64,000 nucleotides of DNA from Streptomyces mangrovisoli (GCF_000974985.2 NZ_LAVA02000042.1:1-64000), one strand, 5' to 3'. Counted from the first letter of the stretch, positions 8,097 to 17,797 are shown. Notes: generated by a model not told the origin, from the sequence alone. Numbers and translations are program-made.

Positions 8097-9302
8097 TCAG
8101 AGCAGGGCGAACTGCCCGTCCGGGCCCTCCTCGTGGTGGTCCAGGACCGACGCGGGCCCGCGGCTCGCGGTCGGCGGCGGCAGTATTCCGGCCTCCCGCA
8201 GCTCGGCGGCGGTGACGGGATCCGTCGGTTCGTCGGGCGGCTCGGCGGCGGTGGCGCGGGCCGCCGGTTCCCCGTCCTCGTGTCCCTCTCCCGCCTCCGC
8301 GAGCAGCGCGAGGACGGTGATCAGTTCGAGCAGCTCCGAGGTCCACGCCTGCGGCCAGGACGCCGGGCGGATCGCCGCCAGCGTGCCCGGCTCCACCGGG
8401 CCGGTGCGGGCCGCGAACCACTGCTCCAGCACCCGGACCCCGGCCACCTCGAAGTCCCACGCCCCGGGCGGGACGGGCGAGACACGGCCCTCGTCGAGAT
8501 GCAGGGCCTCCTCGTCGCGGTCGTAGCGCACGTCGACGGGGCGGGCGGGCAGCGGTGCGCGGACGTAGGGGCGGCGGCCGCCCGGCAGCTTCGGGCGCTC
8601 CCCGTCGCGGCGCATCAGCCACAGGACGCGGCGGCCCCGTTCGACCCCCCGCGCCCAGCGGGCCGGGTCCCCGGTGAGCGGCACGGTCAGGTCCGGGCGC
8701 ACCGCGGCCATCGTCCAGGCCAGGAAGTCCAGCGGCTCCGGGGTGGTGCCGAGCCGGGCGCCGAGGTGGTCGAGCAGGCCCGGCGCCAGATTGGGCTCGG
8801 CGCCGCCCGGGCGGCGGAACAGCGGGCGGATGCGGCCGGGCCGCAGCACGGGCGGCAGCGAGGTCGCCAGCAGCGGCGGGCCGCCGGTGCCGGGCGCGGC
8901 CGCCGACTCCACGACGAACACCTGGTGTTCGTCCGCCACCCGCCACAACTCCGGCCGCGCGGCGTCGATCAGCCGCTGGTCCGGGATCAGCCACTGCTCG
9001 TCGAACGGCGCGTGCAGCACCCGGACCGGCTCCGGGCAGGGGCCGTCGGCGCGGATCAGCCGCTCGGTGCCGGCCGCGCGGCCGGGCAGCTGGCCCACCG
9101 CCGAGTGCAGGGTGCGCGCCCGCGTCGGCTCGAACAGGGCTGCGCGGTCCGGGCCCTCGGCCTTCACCAGGGCGTCCCAACGGGCCCTGAGCGATGCGGC
9201 GTCGGGCGCCGTCGGCCACCCCCGGCCGAGCCGCGGCGGTGCGACGGACCACGGCATGAGGTCCGCCAGCGGCGGAGCGTCGTCGGGCGTCACGCTGGGC
9301 AT
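8097..9302 (-). CDS. Orphan type ISP restriction/modification C-terminal (specificity) domain protein
   Basis: A 401-residue protein I recognise as the Streptomyces family annotated 'type ISP restriction/modification enzyme', matching the C-terminal target-recognition part of enzymes such as LlaGI. Typical stretches are LFEPTRARTLHSAVGQLPG, PFDEQWLIPDQRLIDAARPELWRVAD and AWDFEVAGVRVLEQWF. No helicase motifs, nuclease or methyltransferase motifs (FxGxG, NPPY) are visible here or next door, so it is not a complete R-M enzyme. I chose ATG 9302 because the longer frame to 9500 runs back through the palindromic repeat at 9404-9470. Function unknown. Confidence 0.7.
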   Translation of the reverse strand: MPSVTPDDAPPLADLMPWSVAPPRLGRGWPTAPDAASLRARWDALVKAEGPDRAALFEPTRARTLHSAVGQLPGRAAGTERLIRADGPCPEPVRVLHAPFDEQWLIPDQRLIDAARPELWRVADEHQVFVVESAAAPGTGGPPLLATSLPPVLRPGRIRPLFRRPGGAEPNLAPGLLDHLGARLGTTPEPLDFLAWTMAAVRPDLTVPLTGDPARWARGVERGRRVLWLMRRDGERPKLPGGRRPYVRAPLPARPVDVRYDRDEEALHLDEGRVSPVPPGAWDFEVAGVRVLEQWFAARTGPVEPGTLAAIRPASWPQAWTSELLELITVLALLAEAGEGHEDGEPAARATAAEPPDEPTDPVTAAELREAGILPPPTASRGPASVLDHHEEGPDGQFALL

Positions 9303-9403
9303 CGTACGACCTGCCGCCGACAGGACGGCCACGCACGCACGCGTCGGCACAGCGCGCGGGGCGCGGTCCGCACCGTCCGCGTGCGGCCCGGTGGGTGGCT
9401 TCC

Positions 9404-9470
9404 GCGCAGTTCCCCGCGCCCCTTGAGGGGGTGGCGGTCGGTGTCCCGTCTGGGGCGCGGGGAACCGCGC
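9404..9470. repeat. Dispersed palindromic element, copy 1
   Basis: The arms are 9404-9423 and 9451-9470 around a 27-nt loop. The left arm reads GCGCAGTTCCCCGCGCCCCT and the right arm is its complement with one mismatch (GAACCGCG for GAACTGCG). It lies 90 bp after the GntR stop and about 100 bp before the next start on the same strand, so a 3'-end (terminator-like) role is plausible. Confidence 0.85.
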
Positions 9471-9560
9471 GAGCGTCCACGGCGGGCCCGCGGGAGTCAT
9501 GGGCGCTCGCCGCCCGTGTGCGGGACGGGGCCCCCGGGGTCCCGGGGGCCGATGCCCGGG

Positions 9561-10310
9561 TCAGACCGCGTCGAGGGTGACCGTGAAGGCGAAACGGTCG
9601 CCCCGGTAGTGGATGACGGCCACGTCCAGTGGTCTGCCGTCCTCGTCGTAGGTGATCCCCGTGTAGTGCAGGATCGGGCTGAGCAGCGGGACTTCGAGCA
9701 GCCGCGCCGTCTCCGGGTCGGCGAGCCGGGCCTCCACCGTGTCCGTGATGCGGCTGATGTCCACGCCGACGACATCCCGCAGCACCTTGGTCATCGGCCA
9801 CCGCACCAGGTCGTCGAGGTCGACCCGCTCGGCGACCTCGGGCCGTACGAAGTTGCGGGCGTGGTTGGTGGGTTCGCCGGTCTTCTCGTCGCTGCGCAGC
9901 CGGTGGTAGGCCGCGACCTCGGCGAGGTCCGGGAAGTGCTCGGCGAGTTCGGCCGGCACGGGCACCGGGCCGTGCTCCAGCAGCCGGGTCGTCATGCCGG
10001 ACTGCTGGGCGACGATCGCGTCCACCGAGCCCAGCAGCCGCACCGGAGTGCCCCGGTGCACGCTCGGCTCGATGAACGTGCCCCGGCGGCGGTGCCGGGT
10101 GATGAGCCCCTCCTCCTCCAGCTCCTTCAGCGCCTGCCGCATGGTCAGCACGCTCACGCCGTAGTGCTCCGCGAGCCGCTCCTCGGTCGGCAGCCGCAGC
10201 GGGTCGTGCGGCGAGCGGCCCAGTATCGAGGCGCGCAGCGACTGCGAGACCTGGTACCAGAGCGGCAGCTTGCGGTTCAGGACGATCGAGTCAGGTGCGA
10301 AGGAGGTCAC
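9561..10310 (-). CDS. GntR family regulator (UTRA type), likely of homogentisate catabolism
   Basis: A 249-residue GntR/HutC-type repressor. The winged helix-turn-helix spans ~15-80 (PTEERLAEHYGVSVLTMRQALKELEEEGLITRHRRRGTFIE). A UTRA ligand domain follows (YHRLRSDEKTGEPTNHARNFV ... LHYTGITYDEDGRPLDVAVIHYRGDRFAF). I chose GTG 10310; the frame is open far upstream only because it shadows hmgA. It lies 80 bp downstream of hmgA on the same strand, so it probably controls hmgA, and a palindrome in front of hmgA (11755-11774) is a candidate target. Confidence 0.85.
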   Translation of the reverse strand: MTSFAPDSIVLNRKLPLWYQVSQSLRASILGRSPHDPLRLPTEERLAEHYGVSVLTMRQALKELEEEGLITRHRRRGTFIEPSVHRGTPVRLLGSVDAIVAQQSGMTTRLLEHGPVPVPAELAEHFPDLAEVAAYHRLRSDEKTGEPTNHARNFVRPEVAERVDLDDLVRWPMTKVLRDVVGVDISRITDTVEARLADPETARLLEVPLLSPILHYTGITYDEDGRPLDVAVIHYRGDRFAFTVTLDAV

Positions 10311-10390
10311 GGGGCAATCCGTACCTGTCGGGCTTCCATCAGTGCAAGAGGGGCGGGGCGGGGGCGCGGCGCGGGGGCGCCGGCCGCCGT

Positions 10391-11731
<1,341 letters not shown>

Positions 11732-11754
11732 GATCGCTCCCTTGCCATCCGATT

Positions 11755-11774
11755 CCTATGTATCACCGTAGGAT
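11755..11774. promoter_or_regulatory. Palindrome upstream of hmgA, candidate GntR operator
   Basis: TCCTATGTATCACCGTAGGA: arms TCCTAtg / cgTAGGA around a six-base centre, located 24-43 bp before the hmgA start. The size and position fit a GntR repressor site. It is the only clear dyad in this 170-bp divergent region. Confidence 0.5.
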
Positions 11775-11901
11775 TGCGGTTTCGCGGGCGCAAGAGGGCG
11801 ATGCGGGGCGCGGCGCGGGACGCGGTACGGGCGCGGTGAGCGTGGGGGAACCCGGCCTCGGGGGGATCCCGTTGTCGGACCGTTGTTCTACGCTCCCGGG
11901 C

Positions 11902-12516
11902 ATGTCGTGGACGCGTGGGGGTCTCGCCGCGCTCGCCGCCTGTGTCCTGCTGCTGGCCGGACCGACGGGCTGCGGCTCCGGCGAGGCGCACGGGAGGAAC
12001 GAGCCGGACGGTGCCTCGCCCTCGCCGGTGGGCAGGCTCCTGGACCGCACCGACGAGGAGGGGCGGCACTACCGCGAGGTCGCCGCGAAGGGCGCGCCCG
12101 AGGTGCGGGTCGAGGTGGAGCCCGACGCGGAGGACAGCTGGGACGTCCGGCTCGCGGTGCGCAACTTCCGCTTCTCGCCCACGGGCACACCCGCGCGGGC
12201 CGTCGCCGGTCGCGGCCTCGCCTACCTCTACGTCGACGGCGCCCCGGTCGACGTACTGCGCGGGCCCGCCCACCGGCTGCCGGCCGGGCTGGTCCCGCGC
12301 GGCACCCACCACGTCACCGCCCGCCTCTACGCCGACGACGGCACGGTGTGGGCGGTGCACGGCAGGCCGATCGAGAGCACGGCGGACATCACGGAATCGC
12401 CTGCGGTGGGGCTCACGGGGCCGGCGGTCTCCCCTGCGGCGGGGCTCGGACGACTGTGCGGTTGTCCGGCTGCGGGTACGTCGTGGCTGATCGCGCAGTT
12501 CCCCGCGCCCCTTTGA
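11902..12516 (+). CDS. Putative lipoprotein whose C-terminus is encoded by a repeat element
   Basis: A 204-residue exported protein. The signal sequence MSWTRGGLAALAACVLLLAG is followed by PTGC (C24), a plausible though non-ideal lipobox. The mature part has a beta-rich stretch (WDVRLAVRNFRFSPTGTP ... GLAYLYVDGAPVDVLRGP ... TARLYADDGTVWAVHG), as in small immunoglobulin-like surface proteins. No stop occurs before the palindrome at 12485-12542, so the reading frame ends WLIAQFPAPL inside the repeat. Function unknown. I chose ATG 11902 because the signal peptide starts there. Confidence 0.7.
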   Translation: MSWTRGGLAALAACVLLLAGPTGCGSGEAHGRNEPDGASPSPVGRLLDRTDEEGRHYREVAAKGAPEVRVEVEPDAEDSWDVRLAVRNFRFSPTGTPARAVAGRGLAYLYVDGAPVDVLRGPAHRLPAGLVPRGTHHVTARLYADDGTVWAVHGRPIESTADITESPAVGLTGPAVSPAAGLGRLCGCPAAGTSWLIAQFPAPL

Positions 12517-12542
12517 GGGCGCGGGGAACTGCGCGATCAGCC
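12485..12542. repeat. Dispersed palindromic element, copy 2 (perfect 26-bp stem)
   Basis: The arms 12485-12510 and 12517-12542 are perfectly complementary around a six-base loop, the most complete hairpin of the family here. The core arm is TCGCGCAGTTCCCCGCGCCC. It contains the stop codon of the lipoprotein gene (12514-12516). The flanks (about 12470-12484 and 12541-12556) carry the fainter outer arm with GCTGCGGG / CCCGCAG. Confidence 0.95.
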
Positions 12543-12688
12543 CCACCGGCCCGCAGAGGTCCAGGCGCCGGCGCCGGTACGGTGGACACCATCCGTATCA
12601 CGCACGTGACGGCCCGTGCGGTGAGTGTGTCGGCCCGGCTTCCCCGTACCGAAGGGCACAGTTCACCGGACGGCGCCGGAAAGGCATC

Positions 12689-13306
12689 ATGAAGCCCGTG
12701 TCCCATGCGACCTCGCTCCGACGCGCGCCCGTGCAGCGGCGCAGCGCCGAACGACTCACCCGCATCCTCGACGCGTGCGCCGAACTCCTCGACGAGGTCG
12801 GCTACGACGCCCTGAGCACGCGGGCGGTCGCGCTGCGCGCAGGCGTGCCCATCGGATCGGTCTACCGCTTCTTCGGCAACAAGCGGGCGATGGCCGACGC
12901 CCTCGCGCAGCGCAACCTGGAGCGCTACTCCGAGCGCGTCGTACAGCGGCTCGGCGGGGCGCGGCCCGGCGACTGGCGGGCCGCGATGGCCGCCGTGCTC
13001 GACGAGTACATCGCGATGAAGCGCACCGCGCCCGGCTTCTCCCTCGTCGACTTCGGCAACCAGATCCCCGTCGGCGCCCGGGACAGCGAGCCCAACACCC
13101 GCGTCGCCGACCGGCTCACCGACCTGCTCTCCGGGCATCTCGACCGCACGCCCGACGACGATCTGCGGCGCGTGTTCCTGGTCGCCGTGGAGACCGCCGA
13201 CACCCTCGTCCACCTGGCCTTCCGGATGTCACCCGAGGGCGACCCGAAGATCATCGAGGAGACGCGGGAGATCCTCCAGGCGTATCTGGCGCGCGTGCTG
13301 GACTGA
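12689..13306 (+). CDS. TetR family transcriptional regulator
   Basis: A 205-residue TetR repressor. The helix-turn-helix spans ~20-70 (RILDACAELLDEVGYDALSTRAVALRAGVPIGSVYRFFGNKRAMADALA), and a helical ligand domain follows. The start is ATG 12689 with GGAAAGG upstream. The gene is 115 bp ahead of, and co-directional with, a molybdopterin oxidoreductase gene. A strong palindrome in that gap (13357-13374) suggests it represses the enzyme. Its ligand is unknown. Confidence 0.9.
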   Translation: MKPVSHATSLRRAPVQRRSAERLTRILDACAELLDEVGYDALSTRAVALRAGVPIGSVYRFFGNKRAMADALAQRNLERYSERVVQRLGGARPGDWRAAMAAVLDEYIAMKRTAPGFSLVDFGNQIPVGARDSEPNTRVADRLTDLLSGHLDRTPDDDLRRVFLVAVETADTLVHLAFRMSPEGDPKIIEETREILQAYLARVLD

Positions 13307-13356
13307 TCCCCCTCCGGCAGGTTCGCGACCTCACCCCCGGGAGACCTCCCCTCCCT

Positions 13357-13374
13357 GCATACCGGTCGGTATGC
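13357..13374. promoter_or_regulatory. TetR operator-like palindrome
   Basis: GCATACCGGTCGGTATGC: perfect 7-bp arms (GCATACC / GGTATGC) around GGTC, ending 47 bp before the GTG of the molybdopterin enzyme. It is probably bound by the TetR just upstream. The CATACCGnnCGGT core recurs at 36048 and 41532. Confidence 0.65.
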
Positions 13375-13421
13375 TCTCTCGCGCCAGGAGCGCCACCGCC
13401 GCCGCCCACCGTGGAGGACCC

Positions 13422-15653
13422 GTGTCCCGCACCGCATTGCGTATCTGCCCCTTGTGCGAGGCCACCTGCGGCCTGACCCTGACCATCGACGGCACCCGCG
13501 TCACCGGAGCGCGCGGCGACCGCGACGACGTCTTCAGCAAGGGCTTCATCTGCCCCAAGGGCGCCTCCTTCGGCGCCGTCGACGCCGACCCCGACCGGCT
13601 GCGCACCCCGCTCGTGCGCCGCGACGGCGAACTGCGCGAGGCCACCTGGGAGGATGCCTTCGACGCGGTCGCGGCCGGACTGCGGCCGGTCGTCGAGCGG
13701 CACGGCCCGCACGCCGTGGGTGTCGTGCTCGGCAACCCCACCGTGCACACCATGGCCGGCGGCCTCTACCCGCCCGTGCTGCTCGCCGGTCTCGGCACCC
13801 GCTCGGTCTTCACCGCCTCCACCGTGGACCAGATGCCCAAGCACGTCTCCAGCGGACTGCTCTTCGGCGACGCCTACGCGATCCCCGTGCCGGACCTGGA
13901 CCGCACCGACCATCTGCTGCTGATCGGCGCCAACCCCCTGGAGTCCAACGGGAGTCTGTGCACCGCCCCGGACTTCCCGGGCCGACTCAAGGCGCTGCGC
14001 GCCCGCGGCGGCACCCTCACCGTCATCGACCCGCGCCGCACCCGCACCGCCAAGCTCGCCGACCGGCACATCGCGATCCGGCCCGGCGCCGACGCGCTGC
14101 TGCTCGCGGCGACCGCCCAGGTCCTGTTCGAGGAAGGGCTGGTCGCCCTGGGCGAGTTGACCCCGCACGTCGAGGGAATCGACGAACTGCGGCACGCCGT
14201 ACGGGACTTCACCCCCGAAGCGGTGGCGCAGGCGTGCGACGTGGACGCCGGCACGATCCGGGCACTCGCCCGCGAGCTGGCCGCCGCCCGCACCGCCGCC
14301 GTCTACGCCCGCATCGGCACCTGCACGGTCCCGCACGGCACCCTCGCCAGCTGGCTGGTGGACGTCCTCAACGTCCTCACCGGGAACCTCGACCGGCCGG
14401 GCGGCGCGCTCTTCCCGCAGGCCGCCACCGACCGGACCCCCCGCCCGGCCGGACCCGGGCGGGGCTTCACGCTCGGCCGCTGGCACTCGCGGGTCGGCAA
14501 CCACCCCGAGGCGAAGGGCGAGTTGCCGCTCTCCGCGCTCGCCGAGGAGATCGACACCGCGACGCCGGAGGGCGAACCGGTCCGCGCGCTGATCGCGATC
14601 GCCGCCAACCCCGTGCTGTCCGCGCCGGACGGCGCCCGCCTCGACAAGGCCCTGGACGGCCTGGACTTCATGGTCAGCGTCGACCCGTACCTGAACGAGA
14701 CCGCGCGCCACGCGGACGTCGTACTGCCGCCGCCCCCGCCCGCCCAGTCCCCGCACCACGACTTCGCGTTCAACACCCTCGCCGTGCGCAACCAGGTCCG
14801 CTACACCCGCCCCGCGATCCCGCTGGAGCCCGGCCGGATGGCCGAGACGGAGATCCACGCCCGGCTGATCCTGGCCGCGACCGGGATGCACGGCGCCGAC
14901 CCGTCGGCCGTCGACGACCTGGTGATCGGCCAGACCCTCGGCAAGGCGGTGAAGGAGGCCCACTCGCCCGTGCACGGCCGGGACCCCCGCGAGCTGGCCG
15001 CGCTCCTCACCGGCGACAACGGCCCCGAGCGGCGGCTCGACCTGATGCTGCGCCTCGGCCCCTACGGCGACGGCTTCGGCGCCCGCCCGGACGGACTGAG
15101 CCTCGCCCGCCTCCTGGACCACCCGCACGGCATCGACCTGGGACCGCTCGGCCCGCGGCTGCCGCAGCCGCTGAGGACCCCGAGCGGCAGGATCGAACTG
15201 CTGCCGGGGCCGATCGCCGACGATCTGCCGCGGCTGCGCGCGGCCCTCGCCGAGCCGCCCGCCGAACTCGTCCTGGTCGGCCGCCGCCATCTGCGCTCCA
15301 ACAACAGCTGGATGCACAACGTGCCCGCCCTGACCGGCGGTTCGAACCGTTGCACCCTGCACATCCACCCGGAGGACGCCGAGCGCCTCGGGGTGAGCGA
15401 CGGCGCGCCGGTGCGGGTGCGGGGCGCCGGGGGAGAGGTCACCGCGCCGGCCGAGGTCACCGACGGCGTGCGCCGGGGCGTGGTGAGCCTCCCGCACGGC
15501 TGGGGCCACGACCGGCCCGGCACCCGGCTCCGGCACGCCGGCACCGACCCGGGCGTCAACGTGAACCAACTCCTCGACGGCAGCCTGCTGGACCCGCTGT
15601 CGGGCAACGCGGTCCTCAACGGGGTGCCGGTGGACGTCGCGGCCGTCTCCTGA
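13422..15653 (+). CDS. Molybdopterin-dependent oxidoreductase (formate dehydrogenase/nitrate reductase superfamily)
   Basis: A 743-residue bis-MGD enzyme of the DMSO reductase superfamily. The N-terminal iron-sulfur motif is C9-x2-C12-x3-C16-x27-C44 (ICPLCEATCGL ... GFICPKG). Typical cofactor-domain segments follow (LLIGANPLESNG; IDPRRTRTAKLADRHIAIRPGADALLLAA), then the C-terminal MopB/dinucleotide-binding domain (RHLRSNNSWMHNVP ... VSLPHGWGHDRPG). No signal peptide is visible, so it is probably cytoplasmic. GTG 13422 is chosen for its GGAGG four bases upstream. No FdhD-, FeS- or membrane-subunit gene is adjacent, so the electron partner and substrate are unknown. Confidence 0.88.
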   Translation: MSRTALRICPLCEATCGLTLTIDGTRVTGARGDRDDVFSKGFICPKGASFGAVDADPDRLRTPLVRRDGELREATWEDAFDAVAAGLRPVVERHGPHAVGVVLGNPTVHTMAGGLYPPVLLAGLGTRSVFTASTVDQMPKHVSSGLLFGDAYAIPVPDLDRTDHLLLIGANPLESNGSLCTAPDFPGRLKALRARGGTLTVIDPRRTRTAKLADRHIAIRPGADALLLAATAQVLFEEGLVALGELTPHVEGIDELRHAVRDFTPEAVAQACDVDAGTIRALARELAAARTAAVYARIGTCTVPHGTLASWLVDVLNVLTGNLDRPGGALFPQAATDRTPRPAGPGRGFTLGRWHSRVGNHPEAKGELPLSALAEEIDTATPEGEPVRALIAIAANPVLSAPDGARLDKALDGLDFMVSVDPYLNETARHADVVLPPPPPAQSPHHDFAFNTLAVRNQVRYTRPAIPLEPGRMAETEIHARLILAATGMHGADPSAVDDLVIGQTLGKAVKEAHSPVHGRDPRELAALLTGDNGPERRLDLMLRLGPYGDGFGARPDGLSLARLLDHPHGIDLGPLGPRLPQPLRTPSGRIELLPGPIADDLPRLRAALAEPPAELVLVGRRHLRSNNSWMHNVPALTGGSNRCTLHIHPEDAERLGVSDGAPVRVRGAGGEVTAPAEVTDGVRRGVVSLPHGWGHDRPGTRLRHAGTDPGVNVNQLLDGSLLDPLSGNAVLNGVPVDVAAVS

Positions 15654-15806
15654 ACGGGTTTCGGGGGAACCGTTCCTGACGGGATGGCGGGCCCGCTCCT
15701 GGGAGCGGCCCCGGTCCCGCCCCTGAGCTGCGCCGTTGGTCCGGTCGGGGGACACCGGAGGATCTTACGGCGTCGCCTGCGTGCTTCCCGGCACGGTCAT
15801 GACACA

Positions 15807-15846
15807 GAGTCAGAGAAGTGAGATTTGTATGAAAATCATCTGACTC
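15807..15846. promoter_or_regulatory. Spaced inverted repeat upstream of the secreted protein gene
   Basis: GAGTCAGA (15807-15814) and TCTGACTC (15839-15846) are perfect 8-bp complements with a 24-bp AT-richer spacer. The right arm ends 12 bp before the ATG and abuts the GGAGGG ribosome site. It could be an operator or an RNA hairpin that controls access to the start. Confidence 0.45.
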
Positions 15847-15858
15847 GGAGGGAAGCGC

Positions 15859-16539
15859 ATGCTCATTCCATCCCGTCCACGCCGCGCCGGGGCGCGGATC
15901 GCGGCCGCGGCGGTCCTGACCGCCGCCGCGTCCAGCGCCCTGGCCGGGGCGCCCGCCGCGGTCGCCGCCCCGGGCGACAACGGGGACGTCAAGATCCACG
16001 AGGTGGGCACGCCTTTCACCGACGAGCGGAACCAGCCGAAGGTCTGTCACTTCTATCTGGACGCCTTCGCCTTCGACACCGTCCAGCGGATCACCTGGAC
16101 CATCGAGACCCAGCCCACGGTCCCCGGCGGCCCCACCCGGAACGGCGGGATCACCCTCGTCGGCGGCGTGGGCCACACCGAGCCCGTCGCGGACCTGCCC
16201 GACGGCATGTACAAGCTGACCTGGCAGATCGTGGGCGGCACCGGCGCGGGCAAGCACAAGGTGTTCCAGGTGGACTGCCAGCCGTCCTCCGCCTCGCCGA
16301 GTCCGTCCGGCTCGGCCGGCTCCCCGGGCCCGAGCGCCTCCCCGGTCTCGACCGGCCGTCCCACCGGCCGCCCGACCGGCCCGGTGATCGCGCCCAACGG
16401 CGGCCCGCCGGCGGGCGGTGGCGGCCTGGCCCGCTCCGAGGCGTTCAGCCCGGTCGCCGGTGCCGCGGCCGTGGGCCTCGCGACGGTCGCGGGAGTGGTC
16501 TGGTACCGGCTCCGCCGACGCACGCATGGCGCGTCGTAG
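15859..16539 (+). CDS. Secreted, C-terminally membrane-anchored protein linked to a class F sortase
   Basis: A 226-residue exported protein. A signal peptide (~1-37) precedes a ~100-residue beta-rich domain with two Cys (KVCHFYLDAF ... VFQVDCQ), then a Ser/Pro/Gly-rich wall-spanning linker (~143-190), a hydrophobic helix and RLRRR. That is a sorting-signal layout, but no LPXTG or LAXTG precedes the helix; the nearest residues read SEAFSPVAGA. The gene overlaps the sortase gene by 14 bp, so they are cotranscribed and the protein is the obvious partner. The start ATG follows GGAGGGAAGCGC. Function unknown. Confidence 0.8.
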   Translation: MLIPSRPRRAGARIAAAAVLTAAASSALAGAPAAVAAPGDNGDVKIHEVGTPFTDERNQPKVCHFYLDAFAFDTVQRITWTIETQPTVPGGPTRNGGITLVGGVGHTEPVADLPDGMYKLTWQIVGGTGAGKHKVFQVDCQPSSASPSPSGSAGSPGPSASPVSTGRPTGRPTGPVIAPNGGPPAGGGGLARSEAFSPVAGAAAVGLATVAGVVWYRLRRRTHGAS

Positions 16540-17401
16540 GCGCCGCAGGCCCTGGTACCGCACGCGGCTCTACCGCCTGACGAGGACGGCCGTCCTGGCC
16601 GCCTCGCTGGTGGCGGGCGGCGTCTGGTGGGCCGACGACGGGGACTCCGGCGCGGCGACAGCCGCGCCGGGCCCCGCCCGGCCCGCGGGCGCCCCCCTGG
16701 CCACCGGGTCCCGTACGGGATCGGGCGCCGCCTCCGGTACGGCACCGGATGCCGCGTCCGACGGCCGGCATCCCGGGGCCGGACCGCACGCCGACGGGCA
16801 CCATGCCCGGCGCACCGGGGCCGGACCGCACGCCGAGGGGCGGGGTGCCCGGCGCGCCGGGTCCGGTGTCCGGCAGGCCCCGCCCCGCCGCACCGCGGCC
16901 CCCTCCCGGGCGCCCGCCCCGCCGCGCCCGCTGCCGCGCTCCCGGGCCGTCCGGCTGGGCGTGCCCCACCTCGGCATCGACGCCCCGGTCATCGACCTCG
17001 GCCTCGACGCGCACCACCGGATGACCGCGCCGCCGGACGACGACCCGGACTCCGTCGGCTGGTTCGCGGGCGGACCGAGCCCCGGCGAGCCGGGCACCGT
17101 CGTCCTGGTCGGCCACCGCGACACGACGACCGGGCCCGCGGTCTTCGCGGCCCTCGCGCAGTTGGGTCCCGGCCGGCTGATCGAGGCCCGGCGCGCCGAC
17201 GGTCGTACCGCCGTCTACACCGTCGACGCCGTACGCACCTTCGACAAGGCGCACTTCCCGAGCGCCGAGGTCTACGGCGCCCGCACGCGGCCCGAGTTGC
17301 GGCTGATCACCTGCGGCGGCGTCTACGAGCGTCGGACGGGCTACTCCGGCAACATCGTCGTCTTCGCCCACCTCACCGCGATCCGCGGCCCACGGCATTG
17401 A
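16526..17401 (+). CDS. Class F sortase
   Basis: A 291-residue membrane transpeptidase. A basic start (MARRRRRRPW) and an N-terminal anchor helix (TAVLAASLVAGGVWW) are followed by a long Pro/Gly/Ala linker (~50-130) and the sortase barrel. The catalytic residues are H197 (VVLVGHRDT), C263 (LRLITCGG) and an Arg at 269-270 (YERRTGYSG). Class F enzymes are the actinobacterial sortases that attach secreted proteins. It overlaps the preceding gene. The stop at 17399-17401 lies in a ~76-bp segment duplicated downstream. Confidence 0.92.
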   Translation: MARRRRRRPWYRTRLYRLTRTAVLAASLVAGGVWWADDGDSGAATAAPGPARPAGAPLATGSRTGSGAASGTAPDAASDGRHPGAGPHADGHHARRTGAGPHAEGRGARRAGSGVRQAPPRRTAAPSRAPAPPRPLPRSRAVRLGVPHLGIDAPVIDLGLDAHHRMTAPPDDDPDSVGWFAGGPSPGEPGTVVLVGHRDTTTGPAVFAALAQLGPGRLIEARRADGRTAVYTVDAVRTFDKAHFPSAEVYGARTRPELRLITCGGVYERRTGYSGNIVVFAHLTAIRGPRH

Positions 17402-17407
17402 GCGTCA

Positions 17408-17455
17408 CCTGCGGGCCGGTGGTGCCCGTTCGCGCAGTTCCCCGCGCCCCTTCAG
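17408..17455. repeat. Dispersed palindromic element, copy 3a (left arm only)
   Basis: Outer arm CTGCGGGCCGGTGG and core arm TCGCGCAGTTCCCCGCGCCC without a full complementary right arm. It starts 7 bp after the sortase stop. The copy together with the last bases of the sortase gene (GGCATTGA) recurs ~76 bp downstream, so it looks like a local tandem duplication. Confidence 0.8.
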
Positions 17456-17483
17456 GGCGTGCGTGCCCCGGCATTGAGGTTCA

Positions 17484-17596
17484 CCTGCGGGCCGGTGGCC
17501 CCCGCTCGCGCAGTTCCCCGCGCCCCTTCGGGGGCTGCGTCGGTAGCTTTTCAGGGGCGCGGGGAACTGCGCGAACGGCCCCCACCGGCCCGCAGC
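17484..17596. repeat. Dispersed palindromic element, copy 3b (full, long arms)
   Basis: The left arm 17485-17527 includes the outer CTGCGGGCCGGTGG and the core; the right arm is 17552-17595 with its complement ending CACCGGCCCGCAG. It shows the whole element has arms of ~43 nt, with the 22-nt core best conserved. Confidence 0.88.
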
Positions 17597-17797
17597 CGAG
17601 CGACGACCCCTCCCGCACCCCGGCGGACGCCGAAACGTGAGCCTCCGTTTCCGCGCGCAGCGGACCGCGCGTCCGATCCCGTCACAGGCCTTCCCCCGAG
17701 CGCACACATTCCGTTAGCTTCCGTGACTCACAGGCCCCGTGCGTCCACGGGGCATCCGCAGCGGCAAGCGCCCAGTGAGCCCCCGGGGGCACCGGTC
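17597..17797 (+). promoter_or_regulatory. Intergenic region with the likely ABC ATPase promoter
   Basis: Two hundred bases between the repeat cluster and the ATPase start. The only AT-leaning stretch is around 17705-17735 (CACATTCCGTTAGCTTCC), a plausible -10 area. There is no ORF of note and no strong ribosome site in front of ATG 17798. Confidence 0.3.

Noticed and set aside
8097-9302. Complete restriction-modification system
   Set aside because: No nuclease, helicase or methyltransferase motif in this gene or its neighbours.
13251-15755. 834-codon minus-strand ORF
   Set aside because: Antisense shadow of the molybdopterin oxidoreductase; low-complexity composition.
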